DNA from: JAWKJY01 sp041393535
Lineage (GTDB): Bacteria; Actinomycetota; Thermoleophilia; Gaiellales; Gaiellaceae
Direction of reading: 5' to 3'
Assembly: GCA_041393535.1 (NCBI GenBank)
Contig: JAWKJY010000001.1
Span: 372,001 to 436,000 of the forward strand
Length of the DNA: 64,000 bases
The number at the start of each line of letters is the position of its first letter. The stretch's first letter is position 1. A model generated the notes under the pieces. It was not told the origin of the DNA, did no database searches, and saw nothing but the letters and a program-made list of their open reading frames with translations. Below, in pieces: positions 12,274 through 20,068 of this stretch. Position numbers and translations under genes: made by a program.

Positions 12274-12723
12274 TCAGGCGGGGCGCTCGATCAGCTCGAT
12301 CGTGATGCCGTCGGGGTCGCGGAGGTACGCGACGCGCAGCCCGGCGTTCGGGCCGGCGTCGACCGAGGCGGGCGGCGAGATCGGCGCGACGCCGTGGGGC
12401 GCGCAGGCGGCGATCGCGGCGTCGAGGTCGGAGACGTCGTAGGCGACGTGCGCGAAGCCGACGTCGCACGGCCGCGGCCGGACGTGGCCTCGGTCGGCCG
12501 GCGCCGTGTACTCGATCAGCTCGATCGTGTGCCCGTGCCCGGTCAGGTAGGCGACCCGCACCTGCGCGCCCGGGACGCCGACGACGACCTCGATCAGCGC
12601 CGGGTCGCGCGGCGCGAGCGAGACGAGCTCGAGCCCGATCACGTCCCGGAAGAACGCGAGCGACCGCTGGACGTCGGACACCGTGAAGCTCGTGTGGTTC
12701 GTCGCCCGGATCAGCCCCGGCAT
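12274..12723 (-). CDS. VOC (glyoxalase/bleomycin resistance) family protein
   Basis: Protein of 149 residues with the paired beta-alpha-beta-beta-beta units of the vicinal oxygen chelate fold. The first opens at NHTSFTVSDVQRSLAFFRDV, the second at VGFAHVAYDVSDLDAAI. Metal-ligand candidates are His10 and Glu69 (HTIELIEY) in the first half, and the His of GFAHVAY with the Glu of GITIELIE in the second. A GAAGGAGGG ribosome site precedes the ATG. VOC enzymes include lyases, dioxygenases and epimerases. The arrangement HTSF/IELIEY resembles methylmalonyl-CoA epimerase-like and lactoylglutathione-lyase-like members; no closer assignment is possible. Confidence 0.85.
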   Translation of the reverse strand: MPGLIRATNHTSFTVSDVQRSLAFFRDVIGLELVSLAPRDPALIEVVVGVPGAQVRVAYLTGHGHTIELIEYTAPADRGHVRPRPCDVGFAHVAYDVSDLDAAIAACAPHGVAPISPPASVDAGPNAGLRVAYLRDPDGITIELIERPA

Positions 12724-12795
12724 CGCGCCCTCCTTCGGGTTGGGTCGGTGAGCCTATCGAGCACCGCCCCGCGGGCGCCCGGGCCGATGCGGGCG

Positions 12796-14160
12796 TCACG
12801 GACGCCGGGGTGACCCGCTCCGAGTCCGACTCGTCCACGGCGGCTCGGTCGTCTCGCCCTGTCGGCGGCCTGCTCCCGGCCGGCGGGAACGCCGCAGGCG
12901 CGGCCCGACCGTGCGGGCGGTCACCGGCGTCCCGGTGGCGCCGTGGACGAGGATCGAGACGGCGACGCACGCGAACGTCGTCCACAGGACGACCGACAGC
13001 TCCGGCGCGGCGAGCGAGCCGACCGACGCGGCCGCGGCGACGTAGTAGAGCGACCCGATCCCCCGCACGCCGAACCACCCGAGGAAGACGCGCTCGCGCA
13101 GCGGGAGCGGCGAGCCGGCGAAGGCGACGAGCACGGCGAGCGGCCGCACGACGAGCAGGAGGAGCGGCACGAGCAGCCACCCGGCGAGCCCGGGCTCGGC
13201 CAGCCCGCCGCGCGTCGCGAGCGTGCCGACGAGGAGGATCGCGCCGAGCTCGGCGAACTTCTCGGTCACCTCCGCGCCCTCGTGGACGCGCGCGTTCAGC
13301 TCGTGCCCGCGCTCGTGGCGGCGGAACGCGAGCCCGCCGGCGAACGCGGCGAGGAAGCCGTAGGTCGATGCGATCTCGGCGAGGCCGTAGATGACGAGGA
13401 CGGCCGCGACCGCGATCCAGCCGTCGAACGACGTGGCGAGGAAGCGGCGAGCGCGTAGCCGGACGGCAAGGGCCGCGAGCCCCCAGCCGACGACGGCGCC
13501 GATGGCGAGGCCGGCCGGGATCGCGTAGAGGACGTCGGCGAGCGCCCACTCCCAGCCCCAGTCCCGCTCGCCGGTCGCGAGCACGAGCCCGAGGACGACG
13601 AACGGGAACGCGAGCCCGTCGTTCAGGCCCGCCTCGGCCGTGATCGAGAAGTTCGGCTCGCGCTCGTCCTCCTCGTCGGGCGGCCCGACGCCGACGTCGC
13701 CGGCGAGCACCGGGTCGGTGGGCGCGAGCGCGGCGCCCAGCACGATCGCCGCCGCGAGCGAGAGGCCCATCGTGGTCGCGCCGTAGGCGGCGACCGCGGC
13801 GATCGTCAACGGCATCACGAGCCCGAGCAGCCGCGCGACCGACCCCCAGGCGCGCCAGCGGAGCTCCCGGTCGAGCTTCAGGCCGGCGCCGAACAGCGAG
13901 ACGATCACGGCGAACTCCGTGAGACGCTCGACGACGGCGGCGTCCTCGACCGCGTCCAGCCAGTCGATCTCGAGGACGCCCAGCAGCGCGGCCGCGCCGA
14001 GGCCGAGGGCGAGGTAGACGATGCTCGCCGAGAAGGCCCGCTCGCGCTGGTTGGAGAGCGCCGCGATGGCCGCGAGCACCGCCAGCCCGAGGAAGGCGAG
14101 CCCGACTGCCGCGAGGTCGGCGAAGTCGAGGCCCGGCCCGGCGGTGAGGACCGGCGTCAC
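12796..14160 (-). CDS. cation:proton antiporter (CPA type)
   Basis: Integral membrane protein of 454 residues with about twelve helices. The transport core is recognisable by VIVSLFGAGLKLDRELR, GAALAPTDPVLAGDVG (the TDP unwound helix) and FSITAEAGLNDGLAFPFV, where the acidic residue pair of the ion site lies. FGVRGIGSLYYVAAA is the helix 11 signature. This matches Na+/H+ exchangers of the NhaP/CPA1 branch, which exchange sodium or potassium for protons to control pH and salt. The C-terminal tail after GATGTPVTART is basic and low-complexity. The start is GTG at 14160. Confidence 0.88.
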   Translation of the reverse strand: MTPVLTAGPGLDFADLAAVGLAFLGLAVLAAIAALSNQRERAFSASIVYLALGLGAAALLGVLEIDWLDAVEDAAVVERLTEFAVIVSLFGAGLKLDRELRWRAWGSVARLLGLVMPLTIAAVAAYGATTMGLSLAAAIVLGAALAPTDPVLAGDVGVGPPDEEDEREPNFSITAEAGLNDGLAFPFVVLGLVLATGERDWGWEWALADVLYAIPAGLAIGAVVGWGLAALAVRLRARRFLATSFDGWIAVAAVLVIYGLAEIASTYGFLAAFAGGLAFRRHERGHELNARVHEGAEVTEKFAELGAILLVGTLATRGGLAEPGLAGWLLVPLLLLVVRPLAVLVAFAGSPLPLRERVFLGWFGVRGIGSLYYVAAAASVGSLAAPELSVVLWTTFACVAVSILVHGATGTPVTARTVGPRLRRSRRPGAGRRQGETTEPPWTSRTRSGSPRRP

Positions 14161-14259
14161 ACGGCGGGTGTTCCCCGCACGGCCGTTCGACGCACACGGC
14201 GTCGGCCGCCCGGGAAGGCGTCCGCACGGCCGCGATCGTTCCCGCGTCGGGCGTCTGCC

Positions 14260-14276
14260 CGGGCCGGGGAGGCCCG
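14260..14276 (-). terminator. hairpin between antiporter and GrdB-like gene
   Basis: CGGGCC and GGCCCG pair around a GGGGA loop, 30 bases past the GrdB-like stop. There is no T run, so it is at most a weak terminator. Confidence 0.3.
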
Positions 14277-14305
14277 GAGCGAGCCCGTCCGCGTCGTCCG
14301 TGAGA

Positions 14306-15573
14306 TCAGTCGCCGCGCTGGGCGACCGGGATCATCAGCACCTTGGCCATGAAGCGGATCGCCGGGTCGTCGCTCGCGAGCGCCTGCGGATGGGCGTCGC
14401 GCAGGGCCGCGCCGATCGCGGTCTCCCACCAGAACCAGCGCTCCAGGCGGGGGCCGGTGGCGCCGCCGGGCTGGGCCGCACCCGCCTCGAGGCAGAACGC
14501 GCGCAGGTCGTCGATCGCCAGCTTGAGCCGCTCGGACGCGATCCCGGCGGCGTCGCCCTGCTCGAGCCAGGTGGCGAGCAGCTCGCCGGCCTGCTCGGGC
14601 GCGAGGCCGCTGACCCCGGCGGTCGTGTAGCCGCGCCGCTCCTCGCCGAGGCGGTGCCAGGGCCGCAGGAAGGCGATCTCGCGCGCGATCAGCTCGCGCG
14701 GGGTGGGGGCCGGGCCGCCGCCGCGCGCGGGGATCGGGCAGGCGGCGATCGTCAGCTCCTCGTCCTCGGCGTGGACGTCGGGAAGGTCGTCGGGGAAGTC
14801 CTCGAGCACCGGACCCCGCGGCCGCTCGACGAGCGACAGCGCGGCGCGCAGGACGCGCGTCTGGAACACGGGGTCGTCCGGCAGCCCGAGCGGCCGCCCG
14901 AGCGGGAACGGCACCCAGAGCGCGCGCGGCGGCTGGATCGCCTCGGTGTGCTCGCGCACGAGGCTGATCGAGACCGTCCGGATCCCCTCCTCCTCGAGGT
15001 AGTGGCCCAGCGAGCCCCCGGCCCGCGTGCAGGCGGGTCAGACCGGGACGAGCAGCGCGAGGTCGACGCCGTCGCCGGCGAGCAGCCGCGCCAGGCGTCG
15101 CGCCGGAGCCTCGAGCTGGTCGGGCGGCGCGGCGCCCATGAAGGAGTAGTGGTAGGCGGCGACGCTCCCGATCGCGCCGGCCGCGGCGAGCTCGCGCAGG
15201 CGGTCGAGCGGGAGGACGAGGTTCCAGTCCCGCTGCCAGCCGCTGCGGTCGAAATTGACCGAGACGTGGCTCATCACCAGCTCGCGCGCCGGGCTGTCGG
15301 TCGGGATGACCCGGTAGTCGCCCGGCAGCCCGCCGGGGCCGCCGGCGGTCAGTGCGAAGGGACGGTCGTCGCGCAGGTGGAGGCCGGCGGTGGAGACGAT
15401 CGCGACCCGGCAGTCCGCGAGCGGGCGCGCCGGCTGCCAGGGCGTCGACGGGAACGTCGGGCAGGGAATCGCGAGGATCGCGTCCCGCTCGGCCTGCGAC
15501 ATGCGGTCGAGGCGGGCCATCGGCGTCGCGCGCCAGGGCCGTGCGTGGTGAGGGGATCGAGCTCGTACGGCAT
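14306..15573 (-). CDS. GrdB/PrdB-like reductase family protein with in-frame UGA (selenocysteine 179)
   Basis: Member of the glycine/sarcosine/betaine/D-proline reductase selenoprotein B family, about 422 residues. The N-terminus MPYELDPLTTHGP joins WRATPMARLDRMSQAERDA after one missing base near 15540. A TGA at 15040-15038 interrupts an otherwise perfect frame at the family's redox motif, giving LVPV-U-PACTR, a UxxC pair. Downstream of it GGSLGHYLEEEG, RALWVPFPLGRPLGLPDD and LIAREIAFLRPWHRLGEE are conserved-looking to the stop at 14306. Sec or Cys at this position attacks the substrate in GrdB and PrdB. GGGAGGGCGC before the ATG at 15573 fixes the start. It is divergent from an HxlR regulator with a palindrome between them. 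The alternative is a nonsense mutation, but the exact match to the Sec position argues against it. Confidence 0.75.
15004..15016 (-). promoter_or_regulatory. candidate bacterial SECIS hairpin
   Basis: In the mRNA, GGCUC pairs with GGGCC (one U-G pair) around a GCU loop, 22 to 34 bases after the UGA. Bacterial SECIS elements sit 16-37 bases after the Sec codon and carry a G early in the apical loop, which fits. A second short hairpin, CCCGC/GCGGG, starts directly after the UGA. In DNA this rich in GC such hairpins also occur by chance. Confidence 0.35.
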
Positions 15574-15628
15574 GCGCCCTCCCGGGGAGCCAGCGCCGAC
15601 GGTGGTCGGCGCCCCGACACTAGCAGGC

Positions 15629-15651
15629 GGCACCGACTTTTCGTCGGTGCC
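15629..15651. promoter_or_regulatory. perfect 9-bp palindrome, likely HxlR operator
   Basis: GGCACCGAC and GTCGGTGCC are exact inverted repeats with a five-base TTTTC centre. The site lies between the divergent starts of the GrdB-like gene (15573) and the HxlR regulator (15672), next to the TAGGCT box of the latter. HxlR-family dimers bind such dyads, so joint control of both genes is a natural inference. Confidence 0.6.
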
Positions 15652-15659
15652 CGGCGCGC

Positions 15660-15665
15660 TAGGCT
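15660..15665 (+). promoter_or_regulatory. -10 box for leaderless HxlR mRNA
   Basis: TAGGCT with exactly six bases (CGGCGC) to the ATG at 15672 and no ribosome site. The palindrome ends nine bases upstream, in a position to block RNA polymerase. Confidence 0.5.
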
Positions 15666-15671
15666 CGGCGC

Positions 15672-16010
15672 ATGGACGTGCCGACCGACGAGCGCGACCG
15701 GCTCGAGGCCTGCCCGCTGCTGACGCGGGCGTTCGCGCTGCTCGGCAAGCGCTGGAACGCGCTGATCCTCGACGTCCTCTCCGTCCGCCCGGCCCGCTTC
15801 AGCGAGATTCATCGCGCCGTCCCGGGCCTGTCCGACCGGATCCTCGGCGAGCGGCTCCACGAGCTCGTCGACGCCGGCCTGCTCGAGCGCCGGGAGCGAG
15901 GGGCCGCGACCACCTACGCGTTGACCGACATCGGCGTCCGGCTGAAGCCCGGCCTCGACGAGCTCCGCGCCTGGGCGGCGACGCTCCCGGACGACGAGCC
16001 GGGCGCCTGA
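15672..16010 (+). CDS. HxlR-family winged-helix transcriptional regulator
   Basis: Protein of 112 residues with the HxlR (MarR-like) fold. CPLLTRAFALLGKRWNALIL is the family's N-terminal cysteine helix, RFSEIHRAVPGLSDRILGER the recognition region, and ERRERGAATTYALTDIG the wing. The Cys14 residue is the position used for redox or aldehyde sensing in several HxlR proteins (HypR, QorR, YodB). Divergent placement from the GrdB-like selenoprotein gene, with a perfect dyad between, suggests that it controls that gene and itself. Length is normal. Confidence 0.9.
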   Translation: MDVPTDERDRLEACPLLTRAFALLGKRWNALILDVLSVRPARFSEIHRAVPGLSDRILGERLHELVDAGLLERRERGAATTYALTDIGVRLKPGLDELRAWAATLPDDEPGA

Positions 16011-16129
16011 TCGCGGGCTCGTCGGCCGGGCGGGCCGCCGGTTCGGGGGCGTTTGCGCCTCTCCGTCGACGGGCATCCCCGGCGCGTGCGCGCCCCCTCG
16101 TCCAGCCGCGCTGCCGGCGCCGCGCGTCC

Positions 16130-17059
16130 GTGAGCGCGGCCGGGTCGGTCTGCGTCTTCGCGCCGGTCACCTTGCTGACGATCACGGTCGAGGCGACGCC
16201 GGACGGGGAGGCGGAGCTGCACGTGCACGCGGGCGGCCAGGGCGTGTGGATCGCGCGGATGATCCTCGCCCTGGGTGCCGACGTCGTGCTCGTCACGCCG
16301 CTCGGCGGCGAGACCGGCCGGGTCGCCGGCCATCTGCTGGCCGACGAGGGGATTCCCCTCCGGACGGTGGGGACGGCGCAGGCGACCGCCGCATGGATCC
16401 AGGACCGCCGCGACGGGGAGCGCTCGACCTACTGGGAGTCGAGCCCGCGAGCGCTCGGGCGCCACGAGCTGGACGAGCTGTACTCGCTCGCGCTCGCCGA
16501 GTGCCTCCGGACGGGGACGGCCGTGATCGCGGGCACGCACGAGGCGGACGAGGTGCTCCCGGACGAGACGTTCGTACGCCTAGCGGCCGACCTGGCCGCG
16601 AACGACGTGCACGTGGTCGCCGACGTCACCGGCGCGCAGCTGGACGCGGTCGTCGAACGAGGCGCCCCGCTGGTCAAGGTGAGCGCAGACGACCTCGTCC
16701 GCGACGGTCATGCGGCGTCGGACGAGCAGTCGGAGCTCGTCGCCGCGGCGAGCGCCCTGGCAGCCGGCGGCGCCACCGTCGTCGTGTCGCGGTCGTCGGC
16801 AGGCGCGATCGCGCTCCGGGACGGCGAGCTGCATCTCGCGGCGGCCCCGGAGCTCGAGGCCGTGGACACGCGCGGGGCCGGCGACTCGATGACCGCGGCG
16901 CTCGCGGTCGCGGTGTCCCGCGGGCTCGGCTGGGACGACTCGCTGCGCCTGGCCGCGGCGGCCGGCGCCGTCAACGTGACGCGCCACGGGTCCGGCAGCG
17001 GCCGCCGCGAGACCATCGAGGCGATCGCCCGGCGGGTCGACGTGACGCTCCTGCGATGA
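16130..17059 (+). CDS. PfkB-family carbohydrate kinase (1-phosphofructokinase-like)
   Basis: Kinase of 309 residues. The start of the fold (VCVFAPVTLLTITVE), the substrate glycines HAGGQGVWIARMILALGADV, the lid region and the C-terminal anion-hole motif DTRGAGDSMTAALAVAVSRG with its catalytic Asp are all present. HAGGQGVNIA-like and GAGDSMTA signatures resemble FruK/LacC, which phosphorylate fructose-1-phosphate or tagatose-6-phosphate, but the exact sugar is uncertain. The GTG at 16130 fits the family N-terminus. Its TGA overlaps the ATG of surE by four bases (ATGA), so the two are translationally coupled. Confidence 0.88.
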   Translation: MSAAGSVCVFAPVTLLTITVEATPDGEAELHVHAGGQGVWIARMILALGADVVLVTPLGGETGRVAGHLLADEGIPLRTVGTAQATAAWIQDRRDGERSTYWESSPRALGRHELDELYSLALAECLRTGTAVIAGTHEADEVLPDETFVRLAADLAANDVHVVADVTGAQLDAVVERGAPLVKVSADDLVRDGHAASDEQSELVAAASALAAGGATVVVSRSSAGAIALRDGELHLAAAPELEAVDTRGAGDSMTAALAVAVSRGLGWDDSLRLAAAAGAVNVTRHGSGSGRRETIEAIARRVDVTLLR

Positions 17060-17880
17060 GGGTCGTCGTCACGAACGACGACGGGATCGAGTCGAGGGGC
17101 CTGGACCTGCTGGCCGGCGTGTGCGCGCGGCGGGGGTGGGAGGCGATCGTGATCGCGCCGTCGCGCGACATGAGCGGCAGCGGCGCCGCGATCGGGCACC
17201 TGCGCGTGGACGAGCGGGTGCACCTTCGCCCGGCGCCGCGCGACGTCGACGGCGCGACCTGCGCGTACGTCGTCGACGGGCCGCCCGGCCTGGCAGCGCT
17301 GCTCTCCTGCCGCGGCGCCATCGGCGCTCCGCCGGATCTCGTCCTCTCCGGCGTCAACGCGGGCGAGAACACCGGGCACGTCATCCTGCACTCGGGCACG
17401 GTGGGAGCGGCGCTCACGGCCGCCAGCTTCGGCGTGTCGGGGCTCGCGGTCAGCATGCAGGTCACGCGGCCGATGCGCTGGGTCGCGGCCGGCCGCGCCA
17501 CGGAGGAGGCGCTCGACCTGATCGAGCGCGCCCCGGGCGGCACCGTCCTCAACGTCAACGTCCCCGCAGCCGGCGGCGACGGGCCCGGGCTTCGCTGGGC
17601 GCGGCTCGACCGCTTCGGCGTCGTCCGCGTCGCGGTCGCCTCGCGCGAGGGCACGGCGCTCCAGCTCGAGTACCGGGCCCCGAACATCGAATCGGAGCCC
17701 GACTCCGACACCGCGCTCCTCGGCCAGGGGTACGCGACCGTGACGGCGATCGAGGGCGTCGGCGAGATCGAGCCGGTGGCGATCGACCTCGCTCCCTCGG
17801 AGACGCCCGCCCCGACGGCGACCCCCAGGCAGCTGCCGGACGAGGTCACGGGCGGCCCTGCAGCCGACCGCCGCGCGTAG
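17056..17880 (+). CDS. surE: SurE 5'/3'-nucleotidase (survival protein)
   Basis: Protein of 274 residues, of the usual SurE length. The metal site NDDGIESRGL carries Asp8 and Asp9. SRDMSGSGAAIG holds the Ser/Thr ligand loop, VDGPPG replaces the common DGTPADCV segment, and VLSGVNAGENTG carries the Asn ligand. HSGTVGAALTAASFGVSGLAVSM follows. SurE removes phosphate from nucleoside monophosphates and short polyphosphates. Here it is coupled to a sugar kinase, so it may act on a small phosphate ester of the same route (inference). The tail after EPVAIDLAP is low-complexity. Confidence 0.9.
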   Translation: MRVVVTNDDGIESRGLDLLAGVCARRGWEAIVIAPSRDMSGSGAAIGHLRVDERVHLRPAPRDVDGATCAYVVDGPPGLAALLSCRGAIGAPPDLVLSGVNAGENTGHVILHSGTVGAALTAASFGVSGLAVSMQVTRPMRWVAAGRATEEALDLIERAPGGTVLNVNVPAAGGDGPGLRWARLDRFGVVRVAVASREGTALQLEYRAPNIESEPDSDTALLGQGYATVTAIEGVGEIEPVAIDLAPSETPAPTATPRQLPDEVTGGPAADRRA

Positions 17881-18042
17881 CCGACGCCGGCGCGCTCGAT
17901 CGAGTCGGTCGATCCAGCGCTCTCGCTGCCGGGTCGTGCGCCGGCGACGGCCCCTGGGGCATCGGCGGCGCCGACCGGCGCCATCGCGCGTCGGAGGGGA
18001 GGGGCGCGGCCCGGGTTTCCTGCCGACGGGACGAGGGGAGGG

Positions 18043-18048
18043 TAGGGT
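18043..18048 (+). promoter_or_regulatory. -10 box for leaderless heliorhodopsin mRNA
   Basis: TAGGGT with a six-base CACCGG spacer to the ATG at 18055, in the same geometry as the HxlR gene. The 174 bases upstream to surE hold no other clear element. Confidence 0.45.
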
Positions 18049-18054
18049 CACCGG

Positions 18055-18825
18055 ATGACCCGCCTCGAGGTTCGCCACGCACCGCCGTACCCCCGCCTGC
18101 GACGGTGGAACCTCGCGCTCGCCGTCCTCCACACGGGCCAGGGCGCCGCGATCCTCGCGCTCGGCAGCGGCGCCACGATCCCGATCACCTGGAGCTTCCT
18201 CGACGGGCCGCCGTCGAGCGCGTCCCAGACGACGTCGACGCTCTACGACCTGCCCTTCGCGCCGGCCGTCGCGGTCTTCCTCTTCCTGGCCGCGCTCGAC
18301 CACGGCGCCACCGCGATCGGCCCGGGGCGCCGGTGGTACGAGCGCAACGTCGCGCGCGGGATCAACCCTGCGCGCTGGTACGAGTACTCGCTGAGCGCGT
18401 CGTTGATGATCGTGCTGATCGCGATGCTCACCGGCATCCGCGACCTGTCGGCGCTGATCGCGCTCTTCGGCGTGAACGCCGCCATGATCCTCTTCGGGCT
18501 CCTGATGGAGCAGGTGAACCGTCCCGGCGAGCGCGTCCGCTGGTCGCCCTTCGTGCTCGGGTGCGTGGCCGGGGTCGTGCCGTGGATCGCGATCGCCGTC
18601 CAGCTCGCGCACTCCGCGGCGGAGGCGAACGTCCCCGGCTTCGTCTACGGCATCTTCTTCTCGCTCTTCGTCCTCTTCGCCAGCTTCGCGCTCAACCAGT
18701 GGCTCCAGTACCGCGGCGTCGGTCCGTGGCGGGACTACCTGTTCGGCGAGCGGGGCTACCTGGCGCTCAGCCTCGTCGCGAAGAGCGTCCTGGCCTGGCA
18801 GGTCTTCGCGGGCGCGCTCGCCTAG
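18055..18825 (+). CDS. heliorhodopsin
   Basis: Seven-helix protein of 256 residues that matches the heliorhodopsin family rather than type 1 pumps. Helix 3 contains the family signature NPARWYEYSLSASLM with the counterion Glu110. Helix 7 has LVAKSVLAWQVFAG with Lys243, the residue that forms the retinal Schiff base. His26 and His83 match conserved histidines of the family. Helices lie near 20-40, 65-85, 110-128, 132-152, 164-186, 194-216 and 232-253, and the topology is inverted in this family (N-terminus inside). Heliorhodopsins have long photocycles and generally no pump activity; roles in light sensing or enzyme regulation are proposed. No retinal synthesis gene is adjacent. Confidence 0.93.
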   Translation: MTRLEVRHAPPYPRLRRWNLALAVLHTGQGAAILALGSGATIPITWSFLDGPPSSASQTTSTLYDLPFAPAVAVFLFLAALDHGATAIGPGRRWYERNVARGINPARWYEYSLSASLMIVLIAMLTGIRDLSALIALFGVNAAMILFGLLMEQVNRPGERVRWSPFVLGCVAGVVPWIAIAVQLAHSAAEANVPGFVYGIFFSLFVLFASFALNQWLQYRGVGPWRDYLFGERGYLALSLVAKSVLAWQVFAGALA

Positions 18826-18962
18826 CCTGGCGGCGCGCTCTGCTCGCTTCCCGCGTCGATCGTCCGGGGGCGTGCGCTGCGTCCAGGCGTCCGATCGGCG
18901 AGGATGGTGCCGTCGGCGAGCGGGGAGGCGGGCGGTGGATCGAGTCTGGCTGTCGGAGACGT

Positions 18963-18985
18963 CCCACCCGGAGGTGGCGGGTGGG
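18963..18985 (+). other. hairpin in the leader of the SDR gene
   Basis: CCCACCC and GGGTGGG form a seven-base stem with a nine-base loop, 53 bases before the SDR start. No riboswitch family fits; it could affect mRNA stability or be chance. Confidence 0.25.
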
Positions 18986-19038
18986 TGGGCGCGCGGGGCG
19001 CTGCCTGCCTCGACGCGCCGGACCGCCGCGGAGGAACG

Positions 19039-19800
19039 ATGAGTCGGCGGCGTTGCGCCGTCGTGACGGGCGGAGGCACGGGGATCGGCCTGGCGAGCGC
19101 GCACGCGCTGGCCGGTGCGGGGCTGGACGTCCTGATCGCGGGGCGCCGCGCCGAGGTGCTCGAGCGGGCCGCCGCGGAGATCCGGGCGGCTGCTCCCGGC
19201 GCGCGGGTGGCGGCCGCGGTGGCCGACGTGGGGCGACCCGCGGACTGCGAGGCGCTCGTCGCTGCCGCGGTGGAGCAGCTGGGCCGGGTCGACGTGCTCG
19301 TGAACGCGGCCGCGATCTACGAGCCCGTCCCCTTCCTCGAGTTGACCGCGGAGCGGTGGGACGCGACGCTGGACGTCGACCTGCGCGGCACCGCGCTGAC
19401 GAGCGTCGCCGCTGCGCGCTGGATGGCCGCGAACGGCGGCGGCCGCATCGTCCTCGTCTCCTCGGTGAACGCGGAGGCGTCGGTGCCAGCGGCGAGCCAC
19501 TACAGCGCCGCGAAGGCCGCGCTGCACTCGCTCGCCCGCTCGATGGCCCAGGAGCTCGCCCCGAGCGGGATCGCGGTGAACGCCGTCGCGCCGGGCTGGG
19601 TGCGCACGCCGATGACCGAGGCGTACCTCGCGACGAGCACGCCGGAGCGACTCGCCCGGCTGAACCCGCTCGCCCGTGCCGGCGAGGCGGACGAGATCGC
19701 GAGCCTGATCCGCTACCTGGCCTGCGAGGCGCCGCCGTTCCTGACCGGCGCGGCCCTGATCGTCGACGGCGGCCAGACCGCGATCTCCGCGATGCCCTGA
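19039..19800 (+). CDS. short-chain dehydrogenase/reductase
   Basis: SDR of 253 residues. The cofactor motif is TGGGTGIG (residues 10-17), with the Arg of AGRRAE after beta-2, typical of NADP preference. VNAAAIYEP is the NAAG-type motif. The catalytic set is Ser (LVSSVN), Tyr and Lys (HYSAAKAALHSLAR). APGWVRTPMTEAYL and FLTGAALIVDGGQ complete the classical fold. A GGAGGAAC ribosome site supports the ATG at 19039. The substrate cannot be read from sequence; FabG-like and sugar or polyol dehydrogenases share this pattern. Confidence 0.9.
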   Translation: MSRRRCAVVTGGGTGIGLASAHALAGAGLDVLIAGRRAEVLERAAAEIRAAAPGARVAAAVADVGRPADCEALVAAAVEQLGRVDVLVNAAAIYEPVPFLELTAERWDATLDVDLRGTALTSVAAARWMAANGGGRIVLVSSVNAEASVPAASHYSAAKAALHSLARSMAQELAPSGIAVNAVAPGWVRTPMTEAYLATSTPERLARLNPLARAGEADEIASLIRYLACEAPPFLTGAALIVDGGQTAISAMP

Positions 19801-19971
19801 GCCGCCGGCGCCGACGGAGCGATCCGGGTCCCGTCCATCCCCGGAGCGACCCCGCAGCACCCGGGCCGGCACGGCGCGACGCGCCCGGTCCCGACCAGTG
19901 CGTCTGCACTAGCGGAGACCGATGCATCTGCGCCATGTTCTCCGGTGCTTCGACCGGGGATGATGCAGGGG

Positions 19972-20006
19972 TTGGCCCCGGCGGAAGCCGCAGCCGCCGG
20001 GGCCAA
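19972..20006. terminator. 13-bp GC-rich hairpin after the SDR gene
   Basis: TTGGCCCCGGCGG pairs perfectly with CCGCCGGGGCCAA across a nine-base loop, in the 268-base gap between the SDR and the cysteine-rich gene. There is no T run beyond TATC, so it would work as a structure-dependent terminator. A very similar stem recurs at 61221-61247. Confidence 0.5.
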
Positions 20007-20068
20007 TATCGCCGACGGCGCGCCTCTCCGCCCTTGAACTCGCCGCGGGATCGAGCGATCATCGCCCG

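Noticed and set aside
14161..14180. CGGGGAACAC before the antiporter and MgtC genes as an ECF sigma -35 box
   Set aside because: It lies 5-15 bases before the start codons, which would put the -10 box inside the genes; GGGGAA is more simply a weak ribosome site.
15038..15040. Reading the TGA as a plain stop and the two halves as separate genes
   Set aside because: The downstream half has no ribosome site or family-like start, and the TGA falls exactly at the Sec/Cys column of the family.
18963..18985. A riboswitch in the SDR leader
   Set aside because: Only one simple hairpin is present, and no conserved core of a known riboswitch class can be recognised.
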